Below are positions 34,296 to 42,631 of a stretch of 50,216 nt of DNA, piece after piece. The notes under the pieces were generated by a model, which saw nothing but the letters and a program-made list of their open reading frames with translations, ran no database searches and was not told the origin of the DNA. The translations under genes were made by a program, and so were the position numbers. How positions within the stretch are numbered: position 1 is the first letter of the stretch; every line of letters begins with the position of its first letter. This DNA is from an uncultured Pseudomonadota bacterium (GTDB lineage: Bacteria; Bdellovibrionota_B; Oligoflexia; Oligoflexales; CAIYRB01): positions 1 through 50,216 of the forward strand of contig CAIWTN010000150.1 of the NCBI GenBank assembly GCA_903915625.1, written 5' to 3'.

Positions 34296-34322
34296 AGCTT
34301 TGATCCTTTGTGGCTCTGAAAA

Positions 34323-35342
34323 TTATAGACTCTCACTTGCCGAGGCTTTATCCACCACCAGCTTAGACAACCACCCTAGAACCACCTTAATTGCCGACTC
34401 TCGGCTTGCATCGTCATCAGTAAACACACCGTGACCACTATTGACCAGATCAACGATCTCTACATTGTGGTCGGCATGCAAGGCTGCTGATTTTTTCAAT
34501 TGCTTATAGCTACAAATGCCATCTTTTTCGGGGCACAGTATGAGTACTGACCCACAGTACTCAATAAATCGCGTCTCTGCTCGCTTGATCGCCTGGACTA
34601 ACTCATAAGTCAGAGCGGCTGTGACACCAGGGAACTTAGCACTAAGGCTGCCGTCCTCGCGACTAATCGGGTGCAAGCTAACCCGATGGCTGGTTAGCCG
34701 CGGGCTAAATGGTGACCACAATCGAACTAACGGGGCAATATCAGACAGGAGCTTAAGCAGAATCCGATGCGGCCTAGTCATCTCAGGCTGAAGCTCGAGA
34801 CAGGGGGCGCAAAGTATCGCCGCCTGACAGAAAGCCGCGTAATTTTTGGTGAATTCCATCACCACGAGAGCCCCAAGGCCATTGCCCAAAATTATCGGAG
34901 CACGGCCGTTCTCTTGATACCTAGCCCACGCTGCTACCTGCAAAAGATCCTTAACTAAAGTATCAAAACTTGGGGCATGCCCAAGCTGCCAGCCTGATCG
35001 TCCATGACCTCGCCAATCGAATAAGTAGACTGAATAGCCACGCTCATAGAAGGCGTTAGCAGTCCGTTCATAGCAGTCCGCGTGTTCGCCGACATCATGC
35101 ACAATTACAATCGGAGCGTGCTGGGTATTCGGATATTTCAGGGCCTTGAGGTAGACAGTGGTTCCATAATGATCGACGGGCAATGAAGTGAGAGTAACCC
35201 GACTACCGGCCTCGGTTCCGTCACTTGGAAAAGGAGGCAGCGCAGAGGCAGCTGACCTCTCGACATCCGTGCCGGTGGCTGTGGCAGTCTGATTCACCGG
35301 TTGATCTCTCTCGTGAGGGCCAAACTGAGCCGCCCCATTCAA
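34323..35342 (-). CDS. Alpha/beta-hydrolase (lysophospholipase-like) with the nucleophile serine replaced
   Basis: This 339-residue protein has the monoacylglycerol lipase/serine aminopeptidase S33 layout: strand and oxyanion loop PIVIVHDVGEH (77-87), YLFDWRGHGRSG (106-117), the nucleophile elbow at about 153-157, an aspartate in CPEKDGIC and a histidine in NSGHGVF. The elbow reads G-N-G-L-G where active members read G-x-S-x-G, so residue 155 is Gly instead of the catalytic Ser, while the Asp and His remain. The first 45 residues are a low-complexity tail with no signal peptide. It is either catalytically dead, perhaps a binding protein, or works by another mechanism. It starts the minus-strand run that leads into the DUF4175-like gene 27 bases on. 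Confidence 0.85.
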   Translation of the reverse strand: MNGAAQFGPHERDQPVNQTATATGTDVERSAASALPPFPSDGTEAGSRVTLTSLPVDHYGTTVYLKALKYPNTQHAPIVIVHDVGEHADCYERTANAFYERGYSVYLFDWRGHGRSGWQLGHAPSFDTLVKDLLQVAAWARYQENGRAPIILGNGLGALVVMEFTKNYAAFCQAAILCAPCLELQPEMTRPHRILLKLLSDIAPLVRLWSPFSPRLTSHRVSLHPISREDGSLSAKFPGVTAALTYELVQAIKRAETRFIEYCGSVLILCPEKDGICSYKQLKKSAALHADHNVEIVDLVNSGHGVFTDDDASRESAIKVVLGWLSKLVVDKASASESL

Positions 35343-35438
35343 TGCATAATCGTCCGATTTTCTTGATTTTTATGTTACCAAAAAACATGTTTTAAGGCCA
35401 GCACTAAGAAAAACAGTAAACAAATCGGTAGCTGACGC

Positions 35439-38400
35439 TTAGCGTCTTTTTCCGCCACTAAATGAGAACTGATTATGACAGGTTTCACATTGTTCAAATC
35501 CACTCAGCTTGTGGTCTGGGAAAACGACCTTAACTGCATCCTGAATATGACAGCTTGCACAATCAGCTGATCGCCCCAGATACACCCCATTTGCGTGACA
35601 CTCCGAACATTCAAGCAACCTATGGGCGCCCCGAAGCGGAAACTGTGTCATCGAATGCTGAAAGCGCTGGGCTGACCAAAACTGCTGAGTATGACAATCA
35701 GCACAGTTAGGTTGTGACCCCAAGTGAGCGTCATCTTTCTGGTGGCAAACCTTACAATCATTAGCCGTGCCGGTCAGCTGACGCTTATTAGCATGGCATT
35801 CGTTGCATTCGAGTATGTAATGCACTCCAGTAAGCACAAAATCTTTATGGAAATCCGATGTTTTATCCCATCCAGTCTCGACATGGCACTGCGAGCACTT
35901 TTTACCGTACTGCCCTTTATGCGGATCTGCATGGCAAAGTGCGCAATCCTTGCTCTGAAGCTCGGCGAAAATGAAAGTACCCTTGTGATGACGCGGGGGC
36001 TCCTTAAATTTTTTCGCCGTCGGCTTGTGGCATTCCTCGCATTTAACTTTGAGATGCTTACCCTTTAAATCATATCTTGATTGATTGTGGTCGAATTTTA
36101 TCGGGGCATTGAAATGAACAGTCGAATGACACGTGCGACATGCTTGATTTGCAAACTTCGCATGGAACTGATCTTGGTGTTCATTCGAATGGCAGGCCTC
36201 ACAAAAACCAGTATTCTGGTGTTCGAACTGAAACAGTGATGCCGGCTTTGGCGGCTTTGTTGGCAAATTTTTCTGAGTTTTAATGTGGCATTCACCACAA
36301 TCATTTTTAATTTTTTGGTGTGATCCAGTGATCTGAAAGTCGGTTTGACTATGATCAAAAAGCTTTCTTTTTACAAAATCATCAGTCACATGGCAATCAA
36401 TACAAGGCTTTGAAGCAAATCGAGTGCTAAATTGTTCCTTGTGTACGTTAGAGTGACAACTTTCACAAAATCCGGTTTCCTTATGATCAAATATAAATTT
36501 TCCCGCAGGTCTTGGGGGAATTATCGGAAGCATCTTGTCGGTCTTGATGTGACACTTCACGCAGTCCACTTTGATCTTAGTGTGAGCACCCGTAATCTTG
36601 AACTGCGTGGTATTGTGATCAAACTGGTTTAAATCCTTAAAACTTTTTATATTATGACACTGCTGACAATTATCGCTTCGCGTCTGAGGATCGAATTGAT
36701 CCTTGTGTGGATTCTTATGACATTCCACACAATATCCCTCTTGCTGATGACCGAATATATATTTCCCTGCAGGGTGCGGCGGCTTCACCGGAAGCATTCG
36801 CTTTGTAGGTGTATGACATTTTACACATTGCTGCCCAATCTTCTGATGCGCATCGACAAGGTGAAACTGTGTTTTGTTATGATCGTATTTGAATATATCG
36901 GCGAATTTGGTCGTGTTATGACATTCGACGCAAGCCTGCTGAAGATACTTTGGCTGAAACTGTTCCTTATGCGGAGTCTTGTGACAATCCTCGCAGAATT
37001 GCGTTTTATCACCGGGGAATCGATAAATTTGCTTACCATCCTTAAGATGACAAGCAGCACATTTTAGGGGAACATGATTACCCGTCAAAGGAAATCGTGT
37101 CATCGTTGTGTGATTGAACCCAGCACCCGACGTTTGGGGCAAGATGTTCCAACCCTTAGTCGTGTGACAGGCTGAGCATTTGCTAGTTTTAAAAACCGGG
37201 TTCTTCGCAGGATCATGCGGGCTTTTATGACAGGTCTCGCAGGTACGAGACTCAAGTTCAGGCAACGAGTAATCGCGCGCAGTATTAGGAGTACTACCTC
37301 CGGCGAGTGGCTTGTGGCACTCAAAGCACTTAACTCCAATATGCTTGCCATCTATAGGATACTTCGTATCGGTATTATGATTAAATTTAATAAAGCTCTT
37401 CCAGGCGATTTCGTTATGGCATGTTTGACACTGGGCCAGCATCCCCAGCTTGGGCGAAATCTGGCTACGAAATCCATGGTAGTCCTTATGACAGCCAGAA
37501 CACTGCGTACCAAGTCCAGTAAAATTAAAATCTTTTAATTTTGATACATGCTGTGGCTGCTTGTGACAGGCCACACACGGTTCTTTTGCATGCGCACCAC
37601 GGAGTACAAAGCCGGTGATGTCATGATTAAAGTTTGCAATTTTCCAGCTCTGCTGTCCGTGGCAGCTTTCACAGGCGCCACCCTTGAATTTGCCGTCTAA
37701 ATTCTCTTTATGAAAATCAGCATGACACGTTCGACAGCCCTCACGCTTCAACTCTGGAAAATTGTATTTAACGGATGACTTACCACGGGGCGCGTGACAT
37801 TCAGCACAACTAACCTTGGCATGAGCACCTGCCAGCGGATAACCGGTTTCCTTTTTGTGATCAAAAAATGCATCCTTCCAATTCTTATCCGAATGGCAAG
37901 CATTACAATCACGAGTTCCCCACTTAGGAGGGAAAGCATGAACATCATCTTTCTTGTGACAACTCACGCAGGAGCTATCCTGACCGAAAAAACGAGTATC
38001 ATTTCGACGCACTGGCTTCTCTGTGCGGCGCTCTGTGTGACACTTAGAGCATTCAACGCCTACGTGCCCTCCATTTAGTGCAAAGCCCGTTTTTTTGTGG
38101 TCGAACCCCTTCTGTTTAAAAGCAATTGCATTGAAGTCTCGCCCCTTATGATCGGAGTGGCAGCTCAGACAGGTACCCTTAGCTAACGCGTGGAATCCCG
38201 TCTTTCTCGCTATCGACTTCTTTATTTCAGTGTGACACTCCAGACACTTATTATCAGGAACGCCATTACCGGCGTCATGGCATTTTAAACAACCACCGTG
38301 TTCAAACTCTTTATGACCCTCCATCAACGGACCTGGTGCGAGCAAAGAATTAATCAGACCCTCCCCTGAGGGAATACTCTGGTCAACACCCTTGCCCTTA

Positions 38401-38474
38401 GCTGCTCCAGCATGAGCCCAATTGGGAAGTAGACAGCTTGTAACGAAGAAAAGCGCTAGGATCCGGTTTTTCAC
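35439..38474 (-). CDS. Secreted multihaem c-type cytochrome with 36 CxxCH motifs
   Basis: This 1011-residue protein has a signal peptide (residues 1-22, cleavage after AHA) and 36 CxxCH haem-binding motifs from Cys62 to Cys996, spread evenly at about one per 27 residues. No other domain is visible, so nearly the whole chain is haem-carrying. Many additional His residues (FDHN, GxH, HKxQF) could be the second axial ligands, giving bis-His haems of low potential. Residues 494-843 are four tandem units of 86-88 residues with three haems each. Such chains act as molecular wires. Its ATG overlaps the stop of the beta-barrel gene by 4 bases, and it is the last gene of the electron-transfer operon. 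It is probably periplasmic or on the cell surface. The usual MtrC/OmcA folds have ten haems; this is far larger. Confidence 0.96.
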   Translation of the reverse strand: MKNRILALFFVTSCLLPNWAHAGAAKGKGVDQSIPSGEGLINSLLAPGPLMEGHKEFEHGGCLKCHDAGNGVPDNKCLECHTEIKKSIARKTGFHALAKGTCLSCHSDHKGRDFNAIAFKQKGFDHKKTGFALNGGHVGVECSKCHTERRTEKPVRRNDTRFFGQDSSCVSCHKKDDVHAFPPKWGTRDCNACHSDKNWKDAFFDHKKETGYPLAGAHAKVSCAECHAPRGKSSVKYNFPELKREGCRTCHADFHKENLDGKFKGGACESCHGQQSWKIANFNHDITGFVLRGAHAKEPCVACHKQPQHVSKLKDFNFTGLGTQCSGCHKDYHGFRSQISPKLGMLAQCQTCHNEIAWKSFIKFNHNTDTKYPIDGKHIGVKCFECHKPLAGGSTPNTARDYSLPELESRTCETCHKSPHDPAKNPVFKTSKCSACHTTKGWNILPQTSGAGFNHTTMTRFPLTGNHVPLKCAACHLKDGKQIYRFPGDKTQFCEDCHKTPHKEQFQPKYLQQACVECHNTTKFADIFKYDHNKTQFHLVDAHQKIGQQCVKCHTPTKRMLPVKPPHPAGKYIFGHQQEGYCVECHKNPHKDQFDPQTRSDNCQQCHNIKSFKDLNQFDHNTTQFKITGAHTKIKVDCVKCHIKTDKMLPIIPPRPAGKFIFDHKETGFCESCHSNVHKEQFSTRFASKPCIDCHVTDDFVKRKLFDHSQTDFQITGSHQKIKNDCGECHIKTQKNLPTKPPKPASLFQFEHQNTGFCEACHSNEHQDQFHAKFANQACRTCHSTVHFNAPIKFDHNQSRYDLKGKHLKVKCEECHKPTAKKFKEPPRHHKGTFIFAELQSKDCALCHADPHKGQYGKKCSQCHVETGWDKTSDFHKDFVLTGVHYILECNECHANKRQLTGTANDCKVCHQKDDAHLGSQPNCADCHTQQFWSAQRFQHSMTQFPLRGAHRLLECSECHANGVYLGRSADCASCHIQDAVKVVFPDHKLSGFEQCETCHNQFSFSGGKRR
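35946..36995 (-). repeat. Four tandem 88-residue trihaem units within the 36-haem cytochrome gene
   Basis: Cysteines that open equivalent motifs fall at residues 494, 582, 670 and 758, exactly 88 residues (264 bases) apart, and the next at 844 (86). Each unit has three CxxCH motifs at the same offsets (for example 494, 515, 550 and 582, 603, 638) and shares the pattern CxxCHxxxHKxQF, FDHNxTxFxxxGxH, and a KMLPxxPPxPAGKFIF-type linker. The pattern shows growth of the gene by internal duplication. Confidence 0.9.
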
Positions 38475-39895
38475 AAGATGCGCTCCAATCTCGGGGCTGT
38501 GTCTCGCATTGGCGTCAACTGCCGATGATTTATTCGGTAACCCAGACTTAACAGGAAACTCAGCACCGAAGCCTGCTCATCGCGCGCGGACTCCAACATA
38601 ATCGATCCCATGAGTTGCCTGTTGAACATGGAAGAGGCCTCAAGATCGATGATCAGGGGATGAAGCTTGACGCCAGTATCTCTGTTTTGAGTGGTATACT
38701 GGGCACTACTAGATATCGACGTACTACTTGCGTAGTAGGTCACACCAGCTTTTGTAAAAATGTCGTTACTAATAAAATTCTTCCGGTAACCTGCCCCACC
38801 AAAGACTGTGAGATGGCCACGCAGTAACCCAGTTGCAACGACTTTCCCGCCTACCAGCGCCTGATTCTTTCCGTCATTGCCACGTATACCGTAGGTCGTC
38901 TCACCGACCACAGCATACTGATTACTCAATTTCCACCGAGCATCGCCGCCAACTTGAGTGTAGGCACTAGGAGGCAAGCGATCGAGAAGATCACGACGGC
39001 GCTGATACTCCGTCAAATTCAGATGGATGATCCCGAGAGTACCAATAAAATGCGGGGAAATCGGCTCGTAAAGAGAAGCCCAAAGATTTCGTACGCGCAA
39101 AGATGGTTGAATATCGACATGCGACTGGTAGCTTAAGCGTTGGCCATTTTCATATTGCCTAATCGCATTAGCATACCAGAACAAATAATTCCCAATGGGA
39201 TGATCTGGTGGGAGGGTCGGAGATTGGCCGGGAAGTGTACTTCCTGATAATGGAGCTGCTGGATTGTCCAAAGACTCAATGTCAGTGACTGCTTTCCGCA
39301 TCACAAGGCTCGTGGCGGCGTAGGTATGGCTCTCACCAGCACGCCCCAAATCCTCATAAACTCCGTAGGCTCCAACCTGCCGATCTTCCTCAGTAAGCCT
39401 CAATGAACGGTTGCTTCGGTGTTCAGGGTACAGACCACCGAAAAAGGCGACACGGCTGTTGGCATTCAATTTATAGCCACCCTCGACCCCATCGTTACCC
39501 AGCACAGAGGCATCTGCAGCTACAAAACGGCCGAGCGACCAGAACAAAGCCCCACTACTTGGCGGGGACTTCAGGGCTAGCTGACGCAGTTGAGGCTCAT
39601 TGGCCTGCACCAAACGTCCCAGCGTTGGTTCAACGCGGCCAAAGGAATCATATTTGTCTCGAGCATCCACTATTACTTCGAGATTATCAGACCCTATCCT
39701 AGTCACATCGACGTAGACTCGAGCTAAAGTGAGAAATGCGTCATTTTCGCGAGATCCCGAATCAGTCGTATTGAGATTCTCTCTGGCTGCGTAAACACCT
39801 AAATTAAGTCGTCCGGTATACTCATAGGCCAGTGCTGGCGTCGATAATACCGACGCAAACATAGACAACAGCGATGAGATACGAAACAACATCAA
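38471..39895 (-). CDS. Outer-membrane beta-barrel, putative porin of the cytochrome conduit
   Basis: This 474-residue protein has a signal peptide (residues 1-23, ALA|YE) and alternating strands with aromatic belts, for example YTGRLNLGVYA, DAFLTLARVYVDVTRIG, FIGTLGIIHLNLTEYQ, HLTVFGGAGYRKNF and SVLSFLLSLGYRIN. It has no haem motif. Its start follows the tetrahaem lipoprotein gene by 19 bases, and its stop overlaps the 36-haem cytochrome start by 4 bases, so the three are co-translated. By analogy with MtrB, PioB and the Geobacter porin-cytochrome complexes, it likely forms the sheath through which a cytochrome spans the outer membrane. It does not obviously match any of those barrels in sequence, so this role is inferred from context. 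Confidence 0.78.
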   Translation of the reverse strand: MMLFRISSLLSMFASVLSTPALAYEYTGRLNLGVYAARENLNTTDSGSRENDAFLTLARVYVDVTRIGSDNLEVIVDARDKYDSFGRVEPTLGRLVQANEPQLRQLALKSPPSSGALFWSLGRFVAADASVLGNDGVEGGYKLNANSRVAFFGGLYPEHRSNRSLRLTEEDRQVGAYGVYEDLGRAGESHTYAATSLVMRKAVTDIESLDNPAAPLSGSTLPGQSPTLPPDHPIGNYLFWYANAIRQYENGQRLSYQSHVDIQPSLRVRNLWASLYEPISPHFIGTLGIIHLNLTEYQRRRDLLDRLPPSAYTQVGGDARWKLSNQYAVVGETTYGIRGNDGKNQALVGGKVVATGLLRGHLTVFGGAGYRKNFISNDIFTKAGVTYYASSTSISSSAQYTTQNRDTGVKLHPLIIDLEASSMFNRQLMGSIMLESARDEQASVLSFLLSLGYRINHRQLTPMRDTAPRLERIL

Positions 39896-39914
39896 TGCTC
39901 GTGTTAGTTGTCAG

Positions 39915-40331
39915 CTATGGCACCAGAAAATTCGGCAGCAAATTAGTCCCTGCTCCAGTGGAAAAACTCGTTGTATTGTGACATGAGACACAATCAGTCT
40001 TTTGCGGATGTGGGTCTGCCGGACGCTGCTGAGCATGGCACTCATTGCATGAACTCGGCTTTGGGGTGTGCTTGAATGGCTTAAGAGGTAACCACCCAGA
40101 TCTATCGTCTTTTGGTGTGTGACAACGAACGCACTCTCCGCCCGCACCATGAATTTCATCATCTATTGGAGCCGGCCTTTGCGACTCATGACAAGCAGAA
40201 CAAGTGTTGCTGCCAAGAAATTCCGCATGCTCAAATTTTGGGGTGACAGACTGCGACGCACCTATACCTGGGGTACGCACTAAACATGCGGTAAGACAAC
40301 CGGCCACAACTATCACAACGACACATCTCAT
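39915..40331 (-). CDS. Tetrahaem c-type cytochrome lipoprotein
   Basis: This 138-residue protein has a lipoprotein signal (lipobox LTAC, Cys16) and four CxxCH motifs: CSACH, CVRCH, CNECH and CVSCH. It is small, like cytochromes c3/c7, and the histidines between the motifs could serve as distal ligands. The mature protein should be anchored in the inner or outer membrane leaflet and act as a periplasmic shuttle or wire. Its start overlaps the oxidoreductase stop by 4 bases and it lies just upstream of the beta-barrel gene. In the proposed chain it would carry electrons between the inner-membrane oxidoreductase and the barrel with the 36-haem cytochrome. Confidence 0.92.
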   Translation of the reverse strand: MRCVVVIVVAGCLTACLVRTPGIGASQSVTPKFEHAEFLGSNTCSACHESQRPAPIDDEIHGAGGECVRCHTPKDDRSGWLPLKPFKHTPKPSSCNECHAQQRPADPHPQKTDCVSCHNTTSFSTGAGTNLLPNFLVP

Positions 40332-41680
40332 TTCCTTCGCAACCTTTCACCAAACTTCTTTTCAATTTTGATCCCTAGTCCCTTCAGAAAGGTCGCAGGA
40401 ATCTCGGCACCGGCAAATATAAAAACATAGCTATTATTCATTTTCACCTGACTGCCACCATAATCGACCATTATATGCATTGGGTGAATAGAGGAAATGG
40501 AACTCTCAAATAGGATCCAAATTTTTCCTTTTAGAGCTAGTGCATTCACAGCGTCAATATTCTCTTGATTAGCTCTGTTAAAGGACTTACTACGAACAAG
40601 CAATGTTACACGATTTTTCAATGCTGGATTTGCTAACTGTAGAGCCGCTTCAACAGCAGCATTACCACCACCTACAATTGCAATGTCGCGGCGACGATAT
40701 TGTTCGGGCTCCAGCAAATTATAAGTGACCTTCGGGAGTTCCTCGCCAGGCACGTTAATTTTCCTAGCCGTACCCCGCACGCCCATCGCTAAAATCACTT
40801 TCTTAGCTGTCAGCACACCAAGCGAAGTTTCCACAGTGAAGACATCATTATTTTTTGAAAGGTTGATAAACTTACAACCCTCTCGAATTTTTAGGCGGTA
40901 TTTTTTCCGTATTTTACTCCAGTAACTTAAAAGCTCCTCTTTCGAAACTTTATTACCCGCGAACTCCATTGCACCAACCATCGGCAGTTCAGCGGGCTGG
41001 GTCATGACTATCTTCTGACGGGGAAAATTATAGATAGTCCCGCCCACACTGTTTTGTTCAATGCATGCGTAGTTAATGCGACCCTGCACCGCAGCCAGTG
41101 CTGCCGATAATCCCGCTGAGCCAGCTCCGACGATGAGAAGATCTAAATCTGCCGAGATATTCGGCGACAGAGTCGAGATCGCATGCGCTGCCGCCATTTT
41201 CCCTTGACGCACCGCATTTCGAATTAAGCCCATGCCACCCAGTTCACCTGCGATATAGAGACCTTTAATATTGGTTTCATAATTAGTCGTGATCCGAGGA
41301 AGTTCCATCCCCCTTCGCTTCGTACCGAAGACCAAATCAATTGCACCAAACGGACAAGCGACTTCACACTGACCATGTCCGACACACATGTTTGGTTTTA
41401 CAAGTACAGCCCTGTGGTTAATAATCTGCAGAATTTCACCTTCAGGGCATGCCTTAACACATGCCGTGCATCCAGTGCACCGCGCTGCATCAATCTCTGG
41501 ATGTAGGGTCGTTGGTTCGATAAGGTCGTTGGCGACTGTGGCCTTAAATGCTTGAACTGCCCTTTGTTGATCTAGCCTACGCCGTCTGACGCTCCAATAT
41601 GCCATGGCTCCGACAAGGGCAAACCCCACCGGAGCGACAATTTTAGCCATATATATTGAAAGCAGACTCCAGAAGTGCAT
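40328..41680 (-). CDS. Membrane-anchored FAD-dependent oxidoreductase with two Fe-S cluster motifs
   Basis: This 450-residue protein has an N-terminal hydrophobic helix (about 10-30), a ferredoxin-like domain (about 60-115) and a thioredoxin-reductase-like flavoprotein domain (about 178-450). The first cluster motif is complete: Cys68, Cys71, Cys74, Cys78. The second is CVGHGQC-x3-CP (Cys99, His102, Cys105, Cys109), with His where a Cys is usual, a variant common in this type. The dinucleotide loops are VGAGSAGLSAAL (FAD) and VGGGNAAVEAAL (NAD(P)H). The CxxC redox pair of thioredoxin reductase is missing, so electrons probably leave through the Fe-S clusters. It begins the cytochrome operon and would feed electrons from NAD(P)H to the cytochromes, or run in reverse. 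Confidence 0.88.
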   Translation of the reverse strand: MHFWSLLSIYMAKIVAPVGFALVGAMAYWSVRRRRLDQQRAVQAFKATVANDLIEPTTLHPEIDAARCTGCTACVKACPEGEILQIINHRAVLVKPNMCVGHGQCEVACPFGAIDLVFGTKRRGMELPRITTNYETNIKGLYIAGELGGMGLIRNAVRQGKMAAAHAISTLSPNISADLDLLIVGAGSAGLSAALAAVQGRINYACIEQNSVGGTIYNFPRQKIVMTQPAELPMVGAMEFAGNKVSKEELLSYWSKIRKKYRLKIREGCKFINLSKNNDVFTVETSLGVLTAKKVILAMGVRGTARKINVPGEELPKVTYNLLEPEQYRRRDIAIVGGGNAAVEAALQLANPALKNRVTLLVRSKSFNRANQENIDAVNALALKGKIWILFESSISSIHPMHIMVDYGGSQVKMNNSYVFIFAGAEIPATFLKGLGIKIEKKFGERLRRK

Positions 41681-41772
41681 AGATCAGTTAGCCTCGGTAG
41701 GCAAGCTTTCGCTAAACAATCACCAAACTTGAGTATACGTTAGCTGGCGCCACTATGCGCGATATGGACCCG

Positions 41773-42540
41773 TCATCGAATATCAATGTTTTTTTGTTTA
41801 CCTAGAATTTCTCGACCAACCACCAAAAGAAACGCGGCATTGGAGGCATATCGCTTGACTAATCGTCTTGGGTCGCTAAGCATCCGATAGATCCATTCGG
41901 TACCGGACCTTTGCATCCATCTTGGAGCTCTTTTCAAAAGCCCCGCTTGAAATTCAATTGCAGCCCCAACACCCAAACAGATACCAACATTTAACTGTGA
42001 CCTAAAGCGGGCGATCCAAATCTCCTGCTTAGGGCTACCTACACCAACAAAAAGCACTCCAGGAGCCTGTTCGTTTATTAGTGTAATAATTCTTTGATTT
42101 TCTATGTCATCAAATTCAAAACCAAACGGAGGACAGTATTCCCCCACAATTAAGCCCGGATGTTCCTTCTTTAGAGAATCTGCAGCATTTTTTGCAGCGC
42201 CTGGTGGCCCACCAAGAAGATACACACCGATTCCATGAGTTGCCGCACTTTCACAAATTGATGGCAGCAAATCTGCTCCAGTGACTCGCTCTGGCAAGCC
42301 TTTACTCCGCAAACGAGACAACCATACTAAAGGCATTCCGTCAGCAAGCACGAGTGCTGCGCTCTGATAAATCTGCCTAAGTTCTGGCGATTTTTCCAAT
42401 CGAAGCAGATGATCTACATTGGGCGTCACAACGAAGGGAGTCGGCCGATCCCTACGATTCGCTATCGAAATAATCCTGTTTACAGCTTCATTAAATCTCA
42501 GACTATCAAATTTAAGTCCAGCTACTTGCACCCGATTCAT
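41773..42540 (-). CDS. WecG/TagA/CpsF-family glycosyltransferase
   Basis: This 255-residue protein belongs to the WecG/TagA/CpsF family (GT26), which adds the second sugar, often N-acetylmannosamine or its uronic acid, to a lipid-linked sugar. It has VVTPNVDHLLRL (37-48), LADGMPLVWLSR (66-76) with the catalytic-type Asp67, RVTGADLLP, and GVGSPKQEIWIARF followed by GVGAAIEFQAG. The C-terminal segment with RRLVKRYASN is the usual membrane-contact appendage. It is divergent from the GT4-type gene at 42632 and close to the start of the cytochrome operon, but is probably part of the polysaccharide machinery. Confidence 0.92.
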   Translation of the reverse strand: MNRVQVAGLKFDSLRFNEAVNRIISIANRRDRPTPFVVTPNVDHLLRLEKSPELRQIYQSAALVLADGMPLVWLSRLRSKGLPERVTGADLLPSICESAATHGIGVYLLGGPPGAAKNAADSLKKEHPGLIVGEYCPPFGFEFDDIENQRIITLINEQAPGVLFVGVGSPKQEIWIARFRSQLNVGICLGVGAAIEFQAGLLKRAPRWMQRSGTEWIYRMLSDPRRLVKRYASNAAFLLVVGREILGKQKNIDIR

Positions 42541-42631
42541 GGAAACCTCTGACTAAGTTAAACATAGTGTAGTTATGATAGGATGAAGCAACGTTGATAG
42601 GAAACTTAACTACAGGACATCAGGATCGTCA

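Noticed and set aside
35946-36995. Regular 264-base periodicity as a possible CRISPR or satellite array
   Set aside because: The period is a whole number of codons within an open frame and reflects an 88-residue protein repeat with haem motifs.
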